Below, piece by piece: positions 1 through 9,465 of a stretch of DNA of 64,000 nt. Origin of the DNA: Fibrella aquatilis. GTDB lineage: Bacteria; Bacteroidota; Bacteroidia; Cytophagales; Spirosomataceae. The notes under the pieces are model-generated. The model was not told where the DNA came from. It worked only from the letters and a program-made list of their open reading frames with translations, and did no database searches. A program made the position numbers and the translations under genes. Within the stretch, counting starts at the first letter, position 1; each line of letters starts with the position of its first letter. The DNA lies in contig NZ_JAFMYU010000003.1 in the NCBI RefSeq assembly GCF_017353255.1, positions 62,001-126,000 on the forward strand. The letters run 5' to 3'.

Positions 1-131
1 TCATGCACGAAGCTTTCCACAAAGACGACGTGAGCAAGTTCACCCGTAAGTGGTTTGCCTGGGCCAACACCATCTTCGGCGAATTCATCCTAAAGACCTT
101 CAACGAGCGGCAGGGGTTATTAAATGGGTAG
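1..131 (+). CDS. Glycoside hydrolase family 125 (exo-alpha-1,6-mannosidase), C-terminal end only
   Basis: The reading frame is open from the window edge to the TAG at 129-131. It encodes a tail with MHEAFHKDD, then FTRKWFAWANTIFGEFI, then an ordinary C-terminus. This resembles the end of GH125 metal-independent alpha-mannosidases as I remember them, where an MHESFHKDDP-like and a WFAWANSLFGE-like segment close the (alpha/alpha)6 barrel. The ATG at position 3 is internal to the family, so the real start lies upstream of the window. GH125 enzymes trim alpha-1,6-mannose and fit the glycan-degrading gene set here. The family call rests on about 42 residues. Confidence 0.75.
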   Translation, partial: MHEAFHKDDVSKFTRKWFAWANTIFGEFILKTFNERQGLLNG

Positions 132-183
132 TTCGGCACGTCCCAAAGTGCTAGGCAACAAAGCCATTTATGGTAAAAAAGCG

Positions 184-223
184 AGGACCAACCTTTGGCT
201 AGGGGTTGGTCCTTGGCTATTTT
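184..223 (+). terminator. Rho-independent terminator of the GH125 gene
   Basis: A perfect 10-bp stem (AGGACCAACC at 184-193, GGTTGGTCCT at 204-213) with a 10-nt loop is followed by T-rich sequence at 219-223. It lies 52 bp after the stop codon. Confidence 0.8.
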
Positions 224-353
224 TGATGTTCATTTTTGCCTTGTATTCATTAACAGGCTCCTTGTTTAAGATTAGATTTGTGTTCGATGTGTTGCAGTGA
301 AAAAGCAAAATACTACTCCTTGCTATAGCAAGTTTAACAAATAGGATTGGCTC

Positions 354-1223
354 ATGCTAGATAGAGAATACAATAATTCTGAAGAGTTAAAGCCAACGCT
401 TCCCTCAAATTTAACCTCGCCAAACAGCGATTCAACGACAAAAAATACGAATCAATCTTCAGAAAACATGGAAGTTCATCATCATTCACATGCTTCACAT
501 GGAGCAAAAAACTGGAAATCATATATTTGGGAATTTCTTATGCTGTTCTTAGCGGTATTCTGCGGTTTTATGGCGGAATACCAATTGGAACATATGATTG
601 AGGGCCAACGCGAAAAGGAATATATCAAATCGATGATTGAAGATGCCGAAACTGATCGAATCAACATAAAACAAGCCATCGAATTTGATAAAAAGCGTAT
701 GCTTCATCTCGATACACTATCGAATGTTTGCCTAGACTATACAGGTTCTGCAAAAGACAATGAACTGATGTATAAACATTACGTATATGGCCTTATCCAC
801 CCTTCTGTGATAGCTCCCACGGAACGAACGATGACGCAATTGAAAAATGCGGGTGGCATGAGGCTAATAAAAAGCAAGAATTCCACAGACAAAATCGTCA
901 ACTACGATGCAATGGCTCAAAAATTGCATGACCAACGAGCTTTCTATGAACTGTATCAAAATAATTCCATTGGTCTAGCTACTAAGCTCTTTTATTTTAA
1001 GCGTTTTAACTTCGGTAAAAATTCCTCGTTAAGAGTTGGTTCGGCAGCTTATCAAAACTATTTCAAACTATATGATAACGATCAGGGTAAGCTGGTAGAA
1101 TTTTCCAATCAAATAAATATGTTCGTGGGAGTGGTTCAGTACTACAATGTACTCTTAGGTGAAATGGATCAGCAAGCCGTTGATTTAATCCAAACATTAA
1201 AAAAAGAATATAAAATTCAATAA
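354..1223 (+). CDS. Hypothetical single-pass membrane protein with His-rich N-terminus
   Basis: The protein has 289 residues. A polar Ser/Asn/Thr-rich stretch (1-38) is followed by MEVHHHSHASH, one hydrophobic segment (about residues 56-75, WEFLMLFLAVFCGFMAEYQ) and a charged, helical C-terminal domain. This layout (His-rich tail, WEFLMLFLAVFCGF helix, then EHxIEGQREKEYI) is one I recognise as common among uncharacterised Cytophagales proteins, but no function is known to me. The conserved part begins at Met39 (position 468), so that ATG is a possible alternative start. The gene is clearly more AT-rich than its neighbours, which could mean a different history. Confidence 0.7.
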   Translation: MLDREYNNSEELKPTLPSNLTSPNSDSTTKNTNQSSENMEVHHHSHASHGAKNWKSYIWEFLMLFLAVFCGFMAEYQLEHMIEGQREKEYIKSMIEDAETDRINIKQAIEFDKKRMLHLDTLSNVCLDYTGSAKDNELMYKHYVYGLIHPSVIAPTERTMTQLKNAGGMRLIKSKNSTDKIVNYDAMAQKLHDQRAFYELYQNNSIGLATKLFYFKRFNFGKNSSLRVGSAAYQNYFKLYDNDQGKLVEFSNQINMFVGVVQYYNVLLGEMDQQAVDLIQTLKKEYKIQ

Positions 1224-1291
1224 AACGATATTGTCGGTTGTTGACCCGTATTGAACCGAGCTAACTAATCAAGCCAAATGAAATTTGTGAG

Positions 1292-4200
1292 ATGGCTACG
1301 CAGATCAGTTTGCTATGGTTCAATAAGCAGCGTGTAGCGCGGAGCAAACAGGGCGTACCGGCGTTGGTCATGCAGGTTACGGTTTGCATTCTTTTATTCA
1401 CCACCTGCCAATCGCCTCAGCCGCCCCATTTCCGGGAGCACACGTTGCCCTTTCAAAACACCGTTCACGACACCGATTCGCTGAATATTCTCACCTACCC
1501 CTACTTCTATAACGGGGGCGGCGTGGCGGCGGGCGACCTGAACAACGACGGGCTGATCGACCTGTTTTTTACGGCTAATAGGGCGGGCCGCGATGGGCGC
1601 GGGGGCAACCGACTCTTGCTCAACAAAGGGCAGCTACGGTTCGATGACGTGACGGACGAGGCGGGTGTAGCAGGCCACTCAGACTGGAATACCGGCGTGA
1701 CCCTGACTGACGTGAACGCCGACGGCTGGCTGGATATCTACGTTTGTGGCGTGGACCTGCCGGGGCGGCTGTCGTCGCAAAACGAGCTGTGGCTGAATCA
1801 ACGGAACGGGCAGTTTCGGGAAGCGGCGGCGCAGTATGGGCTGGCGTTTCGGGGGCACAGTACCCAGGCCGTCTTCTTCGATTATGACCACGACAACGAC
1901 CTCGACTGTTTCCTGCTCAACCACGCCGCCAACCTCCGCGACGACTACCGCGACGCCCGAGACCGGCTGACGGTTGATGCCGAATCGGGTGATCGGCTGT
2001 ACGAAAACCGCGTTTCCGGGCCGGAAAAACGGTTTGTCGATGTATCGGATGGGGCGGGGATATTCCGGTCGGGCATGGCGTTTGGGCTGGGCGTGGCCGT
2101 GGGTGATCTGAACGGTGATGGCTGGGACGACATCTACGTGGGCAACGATTTCCGCGAACACGATTATGTGTACCTGAACCGGGGCGACTTGGCGCGGGGT
2201 GGGGGAACGCGTTTTCGGGAGGTAGGGCAGACGCTGCTGGCCCATCACAGCCGTTTTTCCATGGGCGTTGACCTGGCCGATTACACCAACGATGGCCGTG
2301 CCGACCTGATTGTGGCCGATATGCTGCCTGACGATCCGCGCGTGTTGAAAGCCTCGGCGGGCGACGATGAGGCCGACGTCTATGATTTCAAACAGGGCTT
2401 TGGGTTTCACGATCAGGTGTCGCGCAATACGCTGCAAACCAACTTAGGCAATGACCAAACCGGCCAACCGCTACCCTTCAGCGACCGCGCCCTGCAACTC
2501 GGCGTGGCCGCCACCGACTGGAGTTGGTCGCCTCTGCTGGCCGATTTCGACAACGACGGGCGGAAAGACCTCTTCATCAGCAACGGCATTCAACGACGAA
2601 CCAACGACCTGGATTTCAGCCGGTTCGCCCATCAGTCGGGGCGGGGTAAGGAGGGTCTGGCGCTCATTCAGGAGATGCCCGACGGCAAGGTGCCCGACTG
2701 CCTGTTTCTGAATACGCCCACCGGTTTCGTGAGTCAGGCCACGGCATCGGGTAAGGTGTTTCAGCGCCCTACGCTCAGCAACGGGGCCACTTACGCCGAC
2801 CTCGACAATGACGGCGATCTGGACCTGGTGGTGAACCGCGTGAACGAGCCTGCCGTGGTGCTGGAAAACCGGATGCCAACCCAAACTGCGTTAACCGTTT
2901 CGCTTACTGGTCCGTCCGGCAACCCGTTTGGCGTGGGTACGCGGGTAGACGTCTGGGCAGGTGGAGTGCATCAGCAGGTGGCGCAGGTATTCACGCGGGG
3001 ATTCCTTTCGGCCACCGCCGGTTCGCTGCATATGGGTTTAGGTATGAGTAAAGTAGTTGATAGTCTGTGGGTTAGCTGGCCGGATGGGCGCCGGCAGGTG
3101 CTACGTGGCGTAAAGGCGGGCCGGTTGCGGGTTGTGTGGTCGGCGGGTAGGGAATTGAGTAATCAGGCTGTTTCTCAGATAGCTTCGCGCTGTAGTGGGC
3201 GGTCCCGCGTCCGGGCCAAGCGTCAGCCTACTTCCAACACCACCATAATCCTCCCCTGGACACACCACGAAAACGCCTACAACGACTTCGCTGCCAACCC
3301 GTTTATTCCGCACAAACTCTCCACGCAGGGACCCAAAGCCGCCGCGGGTGACGTCAACGGCGATGGGCTTGACGACGTGTTTCTGGGTGGCGCAGCCCGG
3401 CAGCCAAGTGCCTTGCTGGTGCAGACCAAAACGGGCGGGTTTGTGTCAACTAACCAAGCTCTTTTTGCTCAAAATGCCACTGCCGAGGCCGTAGATGCCC
3501 TTTTCTTCGACGTCGACAACGACCGTGACCTGGATTTGTATGTGGCCAGTGGGGGCAACGAAGCCTACGGAAACGACCCCCGCCTCAATGACCGGCTCTA
3601 CCTCAACAACGGCACTGGCACGTTTGCCCAGGCCCCGGACCTGCCCGATTTGCCCGAAACAAAAAGCTGCGTCCGGGCCGCCGATGTTGACCGCGACGGC
3701 GACCTGGATTTGTTTGTGGGTGGCCGCACCAATGCCCGGCTCTACGGGGCCACGCCTACCTCAGTGCTGCTCCGAAACACGGGTACGCCGGGTAGGCCGC
3801 GCTTCACGCCCGAAGCCCTGGTGATGGGTCTGGTAACCGATGCCCGCTTCTGCGACCCCGACCACGATGGCTGGCCCGACCTGCTGGTGGTGGGGGAGTG
3901 GATGGCTCCAACGCTGTGGCACAATACCCGTGGTCGACTTGAAAAAGTGCCTTCTACGTTACCCACGGGCCTTTGGACTTGCCTCACGCCCCTGCCTGAT
4001 GGCGATTTTGTAGCGGGCAACTGGGGACTCAACAGCAAGCTCCGCGCCTCGGAAACCCAGCCCCTGCGCTACTACCTGGCCGACCCCGATCAAAACGGCG
4101 AGACCGACGGGCTGCTGGCGGTGGCCCATAACGGAACGTACTATTCCTTTCTGGGCAAAGACAAACTAGAGCAGCGGTTGCCGTACCTGAAAAAGAAACA

Positions 4201-4633
4201 CCTCGGCTATCGCGACGCGGCCCTGTCGCTGGAGGTGCTGTTTGGCCCCGCGCTGGCCAACGCCCGAACCCTGGAAGCACAAACGCTGTCGTCGGCGTTG
4301 CTGCACCTCGACAACGGCCGGTTTACCCTGCAACCCTTGCCTGCCGAGGCCCAGACCGGGCCGTTGCTGTGTGGGTTGGCGCTGCCCGGTGGACGGTTGC
4401 TGGTGGGCAGCGGTTTTCGGAGCGTACAACCTTACGAAGGAGCCTACGATGCCCTCATACCCACCCTTTTTCAGATCGGAAAGACCGCTGACCTGGCTGT
4501 GCTGAAGCGGCTGAATATCCCCGGCGAAGTCCGCGACCTGAAGGCTATCCGGCTTGCTAATGGCCAGATGGGGGTGCTGGTATTACTGAATAATGCCCCG
4601 GCAAGGATTGTGATGCCTGCTGGTGGGCTATAG
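1292..4633 (+). CDS. FG-GAP/VCBS repeat lipoprotein with ASPIC/UnbV domain
   Basis: This 1113-residue surface protein has a lipobox-like LFTTC at residues 35-39, so it is probably lipidated and exported. Repeated Ca-binding motifs of the type GDLNNDGLIDL, DVNADGWLDIYV, DYDHDNDLDC and DVNGDGLDDVFLGG mark two FG-GAP beta-propeller regions (about 70-540 and 680-900). Between them lies an ASPIC/UnbV segment (about 555-620, NPFGVGTRVDVW ... VSWPDGRRQ). Proteins of this CRTAC1-like kind are common in Bacteroidota, often near SusC/SusD genes, and are thought to bind glycans or other surface ligands. An alternative start is Met27 (1370). The antisense and +1 open frames inside it are codon-bias shadows. 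Confidence 0.88.
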   Translation: MATQISLLWFNKQRVARSKQGVPALVMQVTVCILLFTTCQSPQPPHFREHTLPFQNTVHDTDSLNILTYPYFYNGGGVAAGDLNNDGLIDLFFTANRAGRDGRGGNRLLLNKGQLRFDDVTDEAGVAGHSDWNTGVTLTDVNADGWLDIYVCGVDLPGRLSSQNELWLNQRNGQFREAAAQYGLAFRGHSTQAVFFDYDHDNDLDCFLLNHAANLRDDYRDARDRLTVDAESGDRLYENRVSGPEKRFVDVSDGAGIFRSGMAFGLGVAVGDLNGDGWDDIYVGNDFREHDYVYLNRGDLARGGGTRFREVGQTLLAHHSRFSMGVDLADYTNDGRADLIVADMLPDDPRVLKASAGDDEADVYDFKQGFGFHDQVSRNTLQTNLGNDQTGQPLPFSDRALQLGVAATDWSWSPLLADFDNDGRKDLFISNGIQRRTNDLDFSRFAHQSGRGKEGLALIQEMPDGKVPDCLFLNTPTGFVSQATASGKVFQRPTLSNGATYADLDNDGDLDLVVNRVNEPAVVLENRMPTQTALTVSLTGPSGNPFGVGTRVDVWAGGVHQQVAQVFTRGFLSATAGSLHMGLGMSKVVDSLWVSWPDGRRQVLRGVKAGRLRVVWSAGRELSNQAVSQIASRCSGRSRVRAKRQPTSNTTIILPWTHHENAYNDFAANPFIPHKLSTQGPKAAAGDVNGDGLDDVFLGGAARQPSALLVQTKTGGFVSTNQALFAQNATAEAVDALFFDVDNDRDLDLYVASGGNEAYGNDPRLNDRLYLNNGTGTFAQAPDLPDLPETKSCVRAADVDRDGDLDLFVGGRTNARLYGATPTSVLLRNTGTPGRPRFTPEALVMGLVTDARFCDPDHDGWPDLLVVGEWMAPTLWHNTRGRLEKVPSTLPTGLWTCLTPLPDGDFVAGNWGLNSKLRASETQPLRYYLADPDQNGETDGLLAVAHNGTYYSFLGKDKLEQRLPYLKKKHLGYRDAALSLEVLFGPALANARTLEAQTLSSALLHLDNGRFTLQPLPAEAQTGPLLCGLALPGGRLLVGSGFRSVQPYEGAYDALIPTLFQIGKTADLAVLKRLNIPGEVRDLKAIRLANGQMGVLVLLNNAPARIVMPAGGL

Positions 4634-4907
4634 TCTGTTGTGACGAGACTGCCTGTGTCACGCACTACAATTAGGCAATAAAGCTGTTCTAGATTATTTC
4701 TTAAGTAACTATCGCGACTAAATAAGTAGTATGTTTTTATACGTATAGCATACTACTAGGTACCGTCTGGTAAAGAAAACAGGCGATTGTTTTTCCAAGA
4801 GTAAAAAACCGTGACCTTTCAACGCGTTGAATCGGACACGTAGTAGCCTCGACGAATTAAAGCCGACTTGAGCGCAGTCAATTAAACCACCTTTAACCTG
4901 ACTACGC

Positions 4908-6959
4908 ATGAATCTGTCACTACATCCTTCCGTAGGCGTGGCACGCCTGGGAAACAGTAAAACCGACATTTGTTTGTCGCCCGAATCGATTGGGGGTCTC
5001 CCTTTCGATGCCGATAGTAGCGGAAATTCGCTAGGCCCTATTTCAACGTTTAAAGACAGTATTGGCCTGGTAAAACGACAGGGACAGCCGTTTAAAATTT
5101 TCCAGGCTGATGGAAAAGAAGTAACGCTCGATTCGCCTAATGTGGCGTCAATTTCCTGGACGGTTCATCTGGCCAGTAAGAAAGCAGCCTGGTATAATTA
5201 TAGTGAGTTACAGGGCAATCTGTTATATGGACAGGACAACAGTTATAAGAACCAGAAAATAGCATTCCGAAATCCTAAAATTCCTGAGGCCAAACGGCAA
5301 TCCTTACTCGTTGATCCAGGTCCGCGGACGGTGGCTGGTCGGCAGAAAAAAATTGGTTTCTCGGCCGACAAAGCCCCTGCCAATTACCCGGTGCAATACC
5401 CACCCGCTACCGTGAAATATGGTGTGGCGGTAACTACCCTGGGCGATCTCCTTACCGACAAAGCGGGTAGACTGGTGGTGCTGGGTGGGTACGGAAATGC
5501 CGGGGGAGACCTTGCCCTGACCAGCTACGGGGGTTCCAGCACCTGGCACGACGATATTTCCGACGGGCCGGTCTATTGCACCATCACCTTCAAAACGGGT
5601 GAACCGCCGGTTACACTCTCGGCCTGGGTAGTGGTGGGATCGCCCGATTTTGCGCCGGAGATTGTCAATATTTCCAACCTGAGCGACACCATGTTCGACG
5701 TGGGGGTTCGGTATTTCAACCTCGTGCCTGAGATGTATGCCAAGGGTGCCTGGAACAAGCAGTATATGGCCAATTTTCAGCGCGATATTCTGCCCATTAT
5801 TAACCGGATAGGCCGCTATCAATGGGTGGCTAACGTGCAGCCAATGGCCGCTTTTGCCAGTAATATTTTCGATTTCACAGACCCGTCTCCTGCTAATAAA
5901 CAAAATCGACAAAATTACCTGAATTATTTCAGGCAGAATGACGCGCAGCCGCCCGTGCCGCCCAATTTACCGCAGGAACAATTGTTTAAAACGAATGGCA
6001 CAAGTATATTTCCTATGATGCCATTAAATTCGGGTAGTAACTCGGTGAGTAATATCAATATCATGAAATTTTTATCGCTCGACGAAACGCAATTGTTTCT
6101 GTTGCAGCAGTGGGCCGATGGCCATTTTGTGAGCGATCCAGCCTACAAGCCGTACCCCGTACATCCGCTCGACGCTGCCAGCGTGGGCAACTGCGTTGGG
6201 CTGCCCATGTGCCCTGGTATTGAGGTGACCTGGAACATGCAAAACCCCGCCGTATATGCTTCACCGTACCGCATAAGGCAGCACGGCAACGAGGCCTCTT
6301 ACCAGCAGCATGGCCTGACCCCCTCACGCGATGAGTGCGAAGGCGGCGGCTGTGAACCCGGCGACCTCACCAAACGGATGGCGTGTCCCTGGCAGGCCGA
6401 CTTTTTCCAGTGTACCATTCAATACGTCAACTTCACCAACCCGGCCGTCAACAAGGTGAAAAACCCCGATGGCACGTCGGCCCCGCTGCCACCCACCTAT
6501 TACACCTACTGGTGGCCACCGCAAAGCCCCTGGGACGTGCTCGTGGGCGAGTTTACGGCCGAGGGGCAACAGGCCACGGGCGTACCGGCGGGGCAGCAGC
6601 TCAACTACGCCCGCGGCATCAACAGCTTTACCCAGATGGTGCAGTACTGGTATGCGCTGGGCTTCATCCGCGACCAGAACGCCAGCAGTCAGGGCTTTCC
6701 GTTTATGGTAGAGACCGAACGTAACAACGAGCTGTTTACGGTAGAGGAAGTGCCTGTAAGTCAGATCAGTAACAACCAGCAGGACAGCGAAACCACTATT
6801 CCGGTGTTCTTTATCACCCAGAGCAAAAGCGAGGTGAAAACCCGGAGTGTGAAATCGAAAATGCTGATGGAGCATTTCGAGACGCACGTATTCAAAGCCA
6901 TCGAGATTGCGGCGGAGGGACTGGAAGAACCCCGTTCGGGCACCCGGATACGGCAATAA
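4908..6959 (+). CDS. lodA-like: LodA/GoxA-like cysteine tryptophylquinone amino-acid oxidase
   Basis: The 683-residue protein opens with a LodA-type N-terminus (LHPSVGVARLGNS) and carries the family blocks YGNAGGDLALTSYGGSSTWHDDISDGPV (about 194-221) and GDLTKRMACPWQADFFQC (485-502). LodA makes its cysteine tryptophylquinone cofactor from a Cys and a Trp and needs an Asp four residues before the Cys (D512/C516 in the Marinomonas enzyme). Here D498 and C502 keep that spacing, and W535/W536 in YYTYWWPPQSPW are candidate partners. No signal peptide is visible. The partner flavoprotein starts 2 bp downstream. Known family members deaminate lysine or glycine and release H2O2; the substrate here cannot be read from sequence. 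Confidence 0.87.
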   Translation: MNLSLHPSVGVARLGNSKTDICLSPESIGGLPFDADSSGNSLGPISTFKDSIGLVKRQGQPFKIFQADGKEVTLDSPNVASISWTVHLASKKAAWYNYSELQGNLLYGQDNSYKNQKIAFRNPKIPEAKRQSLLVDPGPRTVAGRQKKIGFSADKAPANYPVQYPPATVKYGVAVTTLGDLLTDKAGRLVVLGGYGNAGGDLALTSYGGSSTWHDDISDGPVYCTITFKTGEPPVTLSAWVVVGSPDFAPEIVNISNLSDTMFDVGVRYFNLVPEMYAKGAWNKQYMANFQRDILPIINRIGRYQWVANVQPMAAFASNIFDFTDPSPANKQNRQNYLNYFRQNDAQPPVPPNLPQEQLFKTNGTSIFPMMPLNSGSNSVSNINIMKFLSLDETQLFLLQQWADGHFVSDPAYKPYPVHPLDAASVGNCVGLPMCPGIEVTWNMQNPAVYASPYRIRQHGNEASYQQHGLTPSRDECEGGGCEPGDLTKRMACPWQADFFQCTIQYVNFTNPAVNKVKNPDGTSAPLPPTYYTYWWPPQSPWDVLVGEFTAEGQQATGVPAGQQLNYARGINSFTQMVQYWYALGFIRDQNASSQGFPFMVETERNNELFTVEEVPVSQISNNQQDSETTIPVFFITQSKSEVKTRSVKSKMLMEHFETHVFKAIEIAAEGLEEPRSGTRIRQ

Positions 6960-6961
6960 GT

Positions 6962-8077
6962 ATGGCCAGTTCTTTACAAACCGACGTACTCATTGTGGGT
7001 GGCGGCCCTGCCGGGGCCGCCACCGCACTGGGCTTGCTGACCTATTCGGGGTTGCGAGTGCTGATTGTGGAAAGCAGCGACCTGAGCGCCGTGCGCGTGG
7101 GCGAGCAGGTAGATCCCAGCCTGTTCGATCTGCTGGCATATCTCCAGATCACACGGGAACAGCTGGAAGAAGACAGCTTTATCCAGGGCTACAACACGCT
7201 GTCGGCCTGGGGGAGTAGCCATATCAGTTCGCGCAGTTCCATTACCAGCTCGCGCGAGGCGGCCTACCAGCTGGACCGTGAAAAATTTGACTTGCTGCTG
7301 CTGGGCAAAGCCGCCGAAAAAGGGGCCGTGGTCATGCCCAGAGCGCGTTGTATGCACTTCCAGCAGTCGGCAGATGGGCACTGGACGGTGCAGGTGAAGC
7401 ACCAGACCCGAGGCGAATTGTCGGTACAGGCCCGCTATGTGGTCGACGCCACCGGTCGCCAGAGCAGCATAGCCCGGCAACTGGGCATTGGTGCGGCGGT
7501 AAAGGACCAGCTGGTGGCCGTAGGGGCCTTTTTGCAGGTAGGCGAGGGGGGCAGCGTGCGGCAGGAAGTGATGCTGGAAACCGTGGAAGAAGGCTGGTGG
7601 TACTGCGCCACCCTGCCCAATCGGCAGGTGGTGACCACCCTGTTTAGCGACGCCGATATGGTGAAAGAACGACAGCTGCAAAAGCCTGCAAACTGGAATG
7701 CCCTGCTGGCCAGAACGGTGCATGTGAAACAGCGCGTAGCCAATTCAACGGCCTTCGGCAGTCCGTGGGTACGGGGGGCGTTCTCTAAACGTATCGACAC
7801 AACAGCCCGGCCTCATTTCATGGCCGTGGGTGACGCCGCCGCCTCGTTCGACCCCGTTTCGTCGCTGGGAATTGGCTTTGCGGTCAGTTCAGGGTGTCAC
7901 GCTGCCCGTGCCCTTTGTCAGCTTGACGAAGGCGACGGGGCAGCGATCAACACCTATCAGCAGTCCATCGACACGATATTCGACCAATACCTGAGTACCA
8001 AAGCGACCTATTATAGCCAGGAAAAACGCTGGCTCACGGCCCCTTTCTGGCAGCGTCGTACTGCTACAACGTACTGA
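6962..8077 (+). CDS. lodB-like: LodB/GoxB-like FAD-dependent maturation flavoprotein
   Basis: The 371-residue protein has an N-terminal FAD-binding Rossmann motif GGGPAG (residues 13-18) after a beta strand, a conserved QLDREKFDLLLL stretch, and the second flavin motif VGDAAASFDPVSSLGIG (around 289). This is the halogenase/geranylgeranyl-reductase-like flavoprotein type used by LodB and GoxB, which are needed to form the quinone cofactor in the partner oxidase. The start codon is 2 bp after the LodA-like stop, so the two genes are surely co-transcribed and probably translationally coupled. The gene ends 11 bp before a convergent gene, with no clear terminator between. Confidence 0.87.
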   Translation: MASSLQTDVLIVGGGPAGAATALGLLTYSGLRVLIVESSDLSAVRVGEQVDPSLFDLLAYLQITREQLEEDSFIQGYNTLSAWGSSHISSRSSITSSREAAYQLDREKFDLLLLGKAAEKGAVVMPRARCMHFQQSADGHWTVQVKHQTRGELSVQARYVVDATGRQSSIARQLGIGAAVKDQLVAVGAFLQVGEGGSVRQEVMLETVEEGWWYCATLPNRQVVTTLFSDADMVKERQLQKPANWNALLARTVHVKQRVANSTAFGSPWVRGAFSKRIDTTARPHFMAVGDAAASFDPVSSLGIGFAVSSGCHAARALCQLDEGDGAAINTYQQSIDTIFDQYLSTKATYYSQEKRWLTAPFWQRRTATTY

Positions 8078-8088
8078 TAGCTAGTCTA

Positions 8089-9018
8089 TTAGTGACCACC
8101 CAGCGGAAGAAGGTACGCTACCGATAGCTTGGCGTTTTGCAGGCTCGCGTCGCTGTCGCTCGTTTTGAGGTAGGTACCCCGCGCTTCGATCTGGAAACTG
8201 CCCGACCCGGCTTTCAGGGCCACGCCCAGTCCCAGCGAACCGCCGTAATTGACCCGGCCATCGTTCGGACCAATTTCTATGGCACCCTGACTCGTTTCGC
8301 CGCCCTCTTTCACCGAAAGTGTACCGTTCAGCAGGTAGGTTGCCGTTGGTCCTGCGTTCACGAAAAAGCGCATCCCCGACTGGCCGAAGGTGTATTTGAG
8401 TAGCAGCGGCACCTCTACCACGTTATACTTGACCTGCGCATAGTCGGCACCCGACGTCAGTTTGAAGCCGTATTGCGAATACAGAATTTCGGGTTGTATA
8501 GTGAAGGCCCGCCGACCAAAGCTCAGGACCAACCCGGCATGAAAACCCGTAACGGGATCGATGGTGGCACCGGCTAAAGCGGCGGTCGACATACCCGACA
8601 CCAGATTGCCGCTACCCCCCGCCCGAAAGCCGACGCGGAAACCGCTTGGCTGGCTGCTGGCGGGTGTGGCTTTTTCAGACACCCGGACTGGCTTTGCCGT
8701 ACGCGCCGCCTTCCCATTTTTAGCCGACGCCGTAACTGGGGCCGCTGCCGCTACTGTGGCCACGTCGGGCTTGGTCACGGTAGCCACTGGCGTGGCCGTT
8801 GCGCTGGATGAGGCCACTGTTGGGGCCGTCGCCGTGGTGCTGGCCGGAGCCGCCGTAGTCATCATCACCGCCGACCGGGCGGCGGCGGGGCGTGCGGCTG
8901 GTCGGCTGGCCGATTGTCGCGTGGGTGCGTGGGTCGATTTGTGGGTTGCTGGTTTGGTTTGGGCCAGCAGGATAAGTGGCGCGAGGGCCAGGGCAAGGAG
9001 TACGATAGACTTGTTCAT
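8089..9018 (-). CDS. Outer-membrane beta-barrel protein (PorT-like) with low-complexity N-terminal region
   Basis: With the start at 9018 the protein has 309 residues and begins with a clear signal peptide (MNKSIVLLALALAPLILLAQ). Residues about 20-125 are an Ala/Thr/Pro/Ser-rich low-complexity linker. The rest (about 130-309) is a small outer-membrane barrel: FRVGFRAGGSG, FHAGLVLSFG, FTIQPEILYSQYGFKL, YNVVEVPLLLKYTFG, FFVNAGPTATYLL, YGGSLGLGVALKAG. This is the porin-family/PorT-like barrel common in Bacteroidota. The frame extends upstream to 9090, but the signal peptide fixes the start. It converges with the LodB-like gene. Confidence 0.85.
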   Translation of the reverse strand: MNKSIVLLALALAPLILLAQTKPATHKSTHAPTRQSASRPAARPAAARSAVMMTTAAPASTTATAPTVASSSATATPVATVTKPDVATVAAAAPVTASAKNGKAARTAKPVRVSEKATPASSQPSGFRVGFRAGGSGNLVSGMSTAALAGATIDPVTGFHAGLVLSFGRRAFTIQPEILYSQYGFKLTSGADYAQVKYNVVEVPLLLKYTFGQSGMRFFVNAGPTATYLLNGTLSVKEGGETSQGAIEIGPNDGRVNYGGSLGLGVALKAGSGSFQIEARGTYLKTSDSDASLQNAKLSVAYLLPLGGH

Positions 9019-9149
9019 GGTAAAGAGGAAGGTTGATGTGTTGTGACTGTTCGCGTTGAACACCACAAAATTGGCAGGCCTCAATCCCAACGCAGTGCCC
9101 TTCCCGACTGGGTTGCCAAAAGCACGCCATGAAGTGACCTAATGGGGCG

Positions 9150-9465
9150 GTGAAGCAGCGTTTTCAGTTTTCAGTTTAGAGTTTGGAGTTTTCAGTTTAG
9201 AGTTTTCCGCGCCACCCTGGCCTGTGTCTCCACAGGCCTACGCCTGCGTAAGCCATCCGGGCGAGTAGGCTGGCGCCAGCGTAGGCCTGTGGAGACACAG
9301 GCCAGGGTGGCGGATTGATTCAAAGTCATTGTCACCCTGAGCTTGTCGAAGGGCCATGCGTCAGCCCACCAGAGCGCGAAGCAACTCTAAACTGAAAACT
9401 CTAAACTGAAAACTCCAAACTCCAAACTGAAAACTCCAAACTGAAAACTGAAAACGCTGCTTCAC
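9150..9465. repeat. Compound hairpin: word-repeat arms (TTTTCAGTTTAGAG type) around a palindromic element
   Basis: The outermost arms, 9150-9177 and 9438-9465, are perfect 28-bp inverted copies. Inside them lie strings of degenerate words (TTTCAGTTTAGAG / CTCTAAACTGAAAA), and inside those is palindromic element copy R1 (9210-9312). A 19-mer at 9335-9353 contains CCTGAGCTTGTCGAAGG, which I recall as a short repeat in many unrelated bacterial genomes. The structure fills the divergent space between the barrel gene and the NHL gene, and its right arm overlaps the hairpin upstream of the NHL promoter. Confidence 0.85.
9210..9312 (+). repeat. Palindromic element copy R1
   Basis: Arms 9210-9243 and 9279-9312 are perfect 34-bp inverted repeats around a 35-nt asymmetric loop containing GCCATCCGGGCGAG. 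The core arm begins CACCCTGGCCTGTGTCTCCA and ends GGCCTACGC. Six copies occur in this window; the loop gives them an orientation. Confidence 0.93.

Noticed and set aside
4634-4907. A possible small gene between the FG-GAP lipoprotein and the LodA-like gene
   Set aside because: The only open frame (minus strand 4718-4969) overlaps the LodA-like start and has no signal; the region shows only an AT-rich leader with a weak CACCTTTA box.
8561-9046. Ala-rich open frame on the + strand
   Set aside because: It is the complement of the low-complexity Ala/Thr region of the barrel protein and has no independent support.
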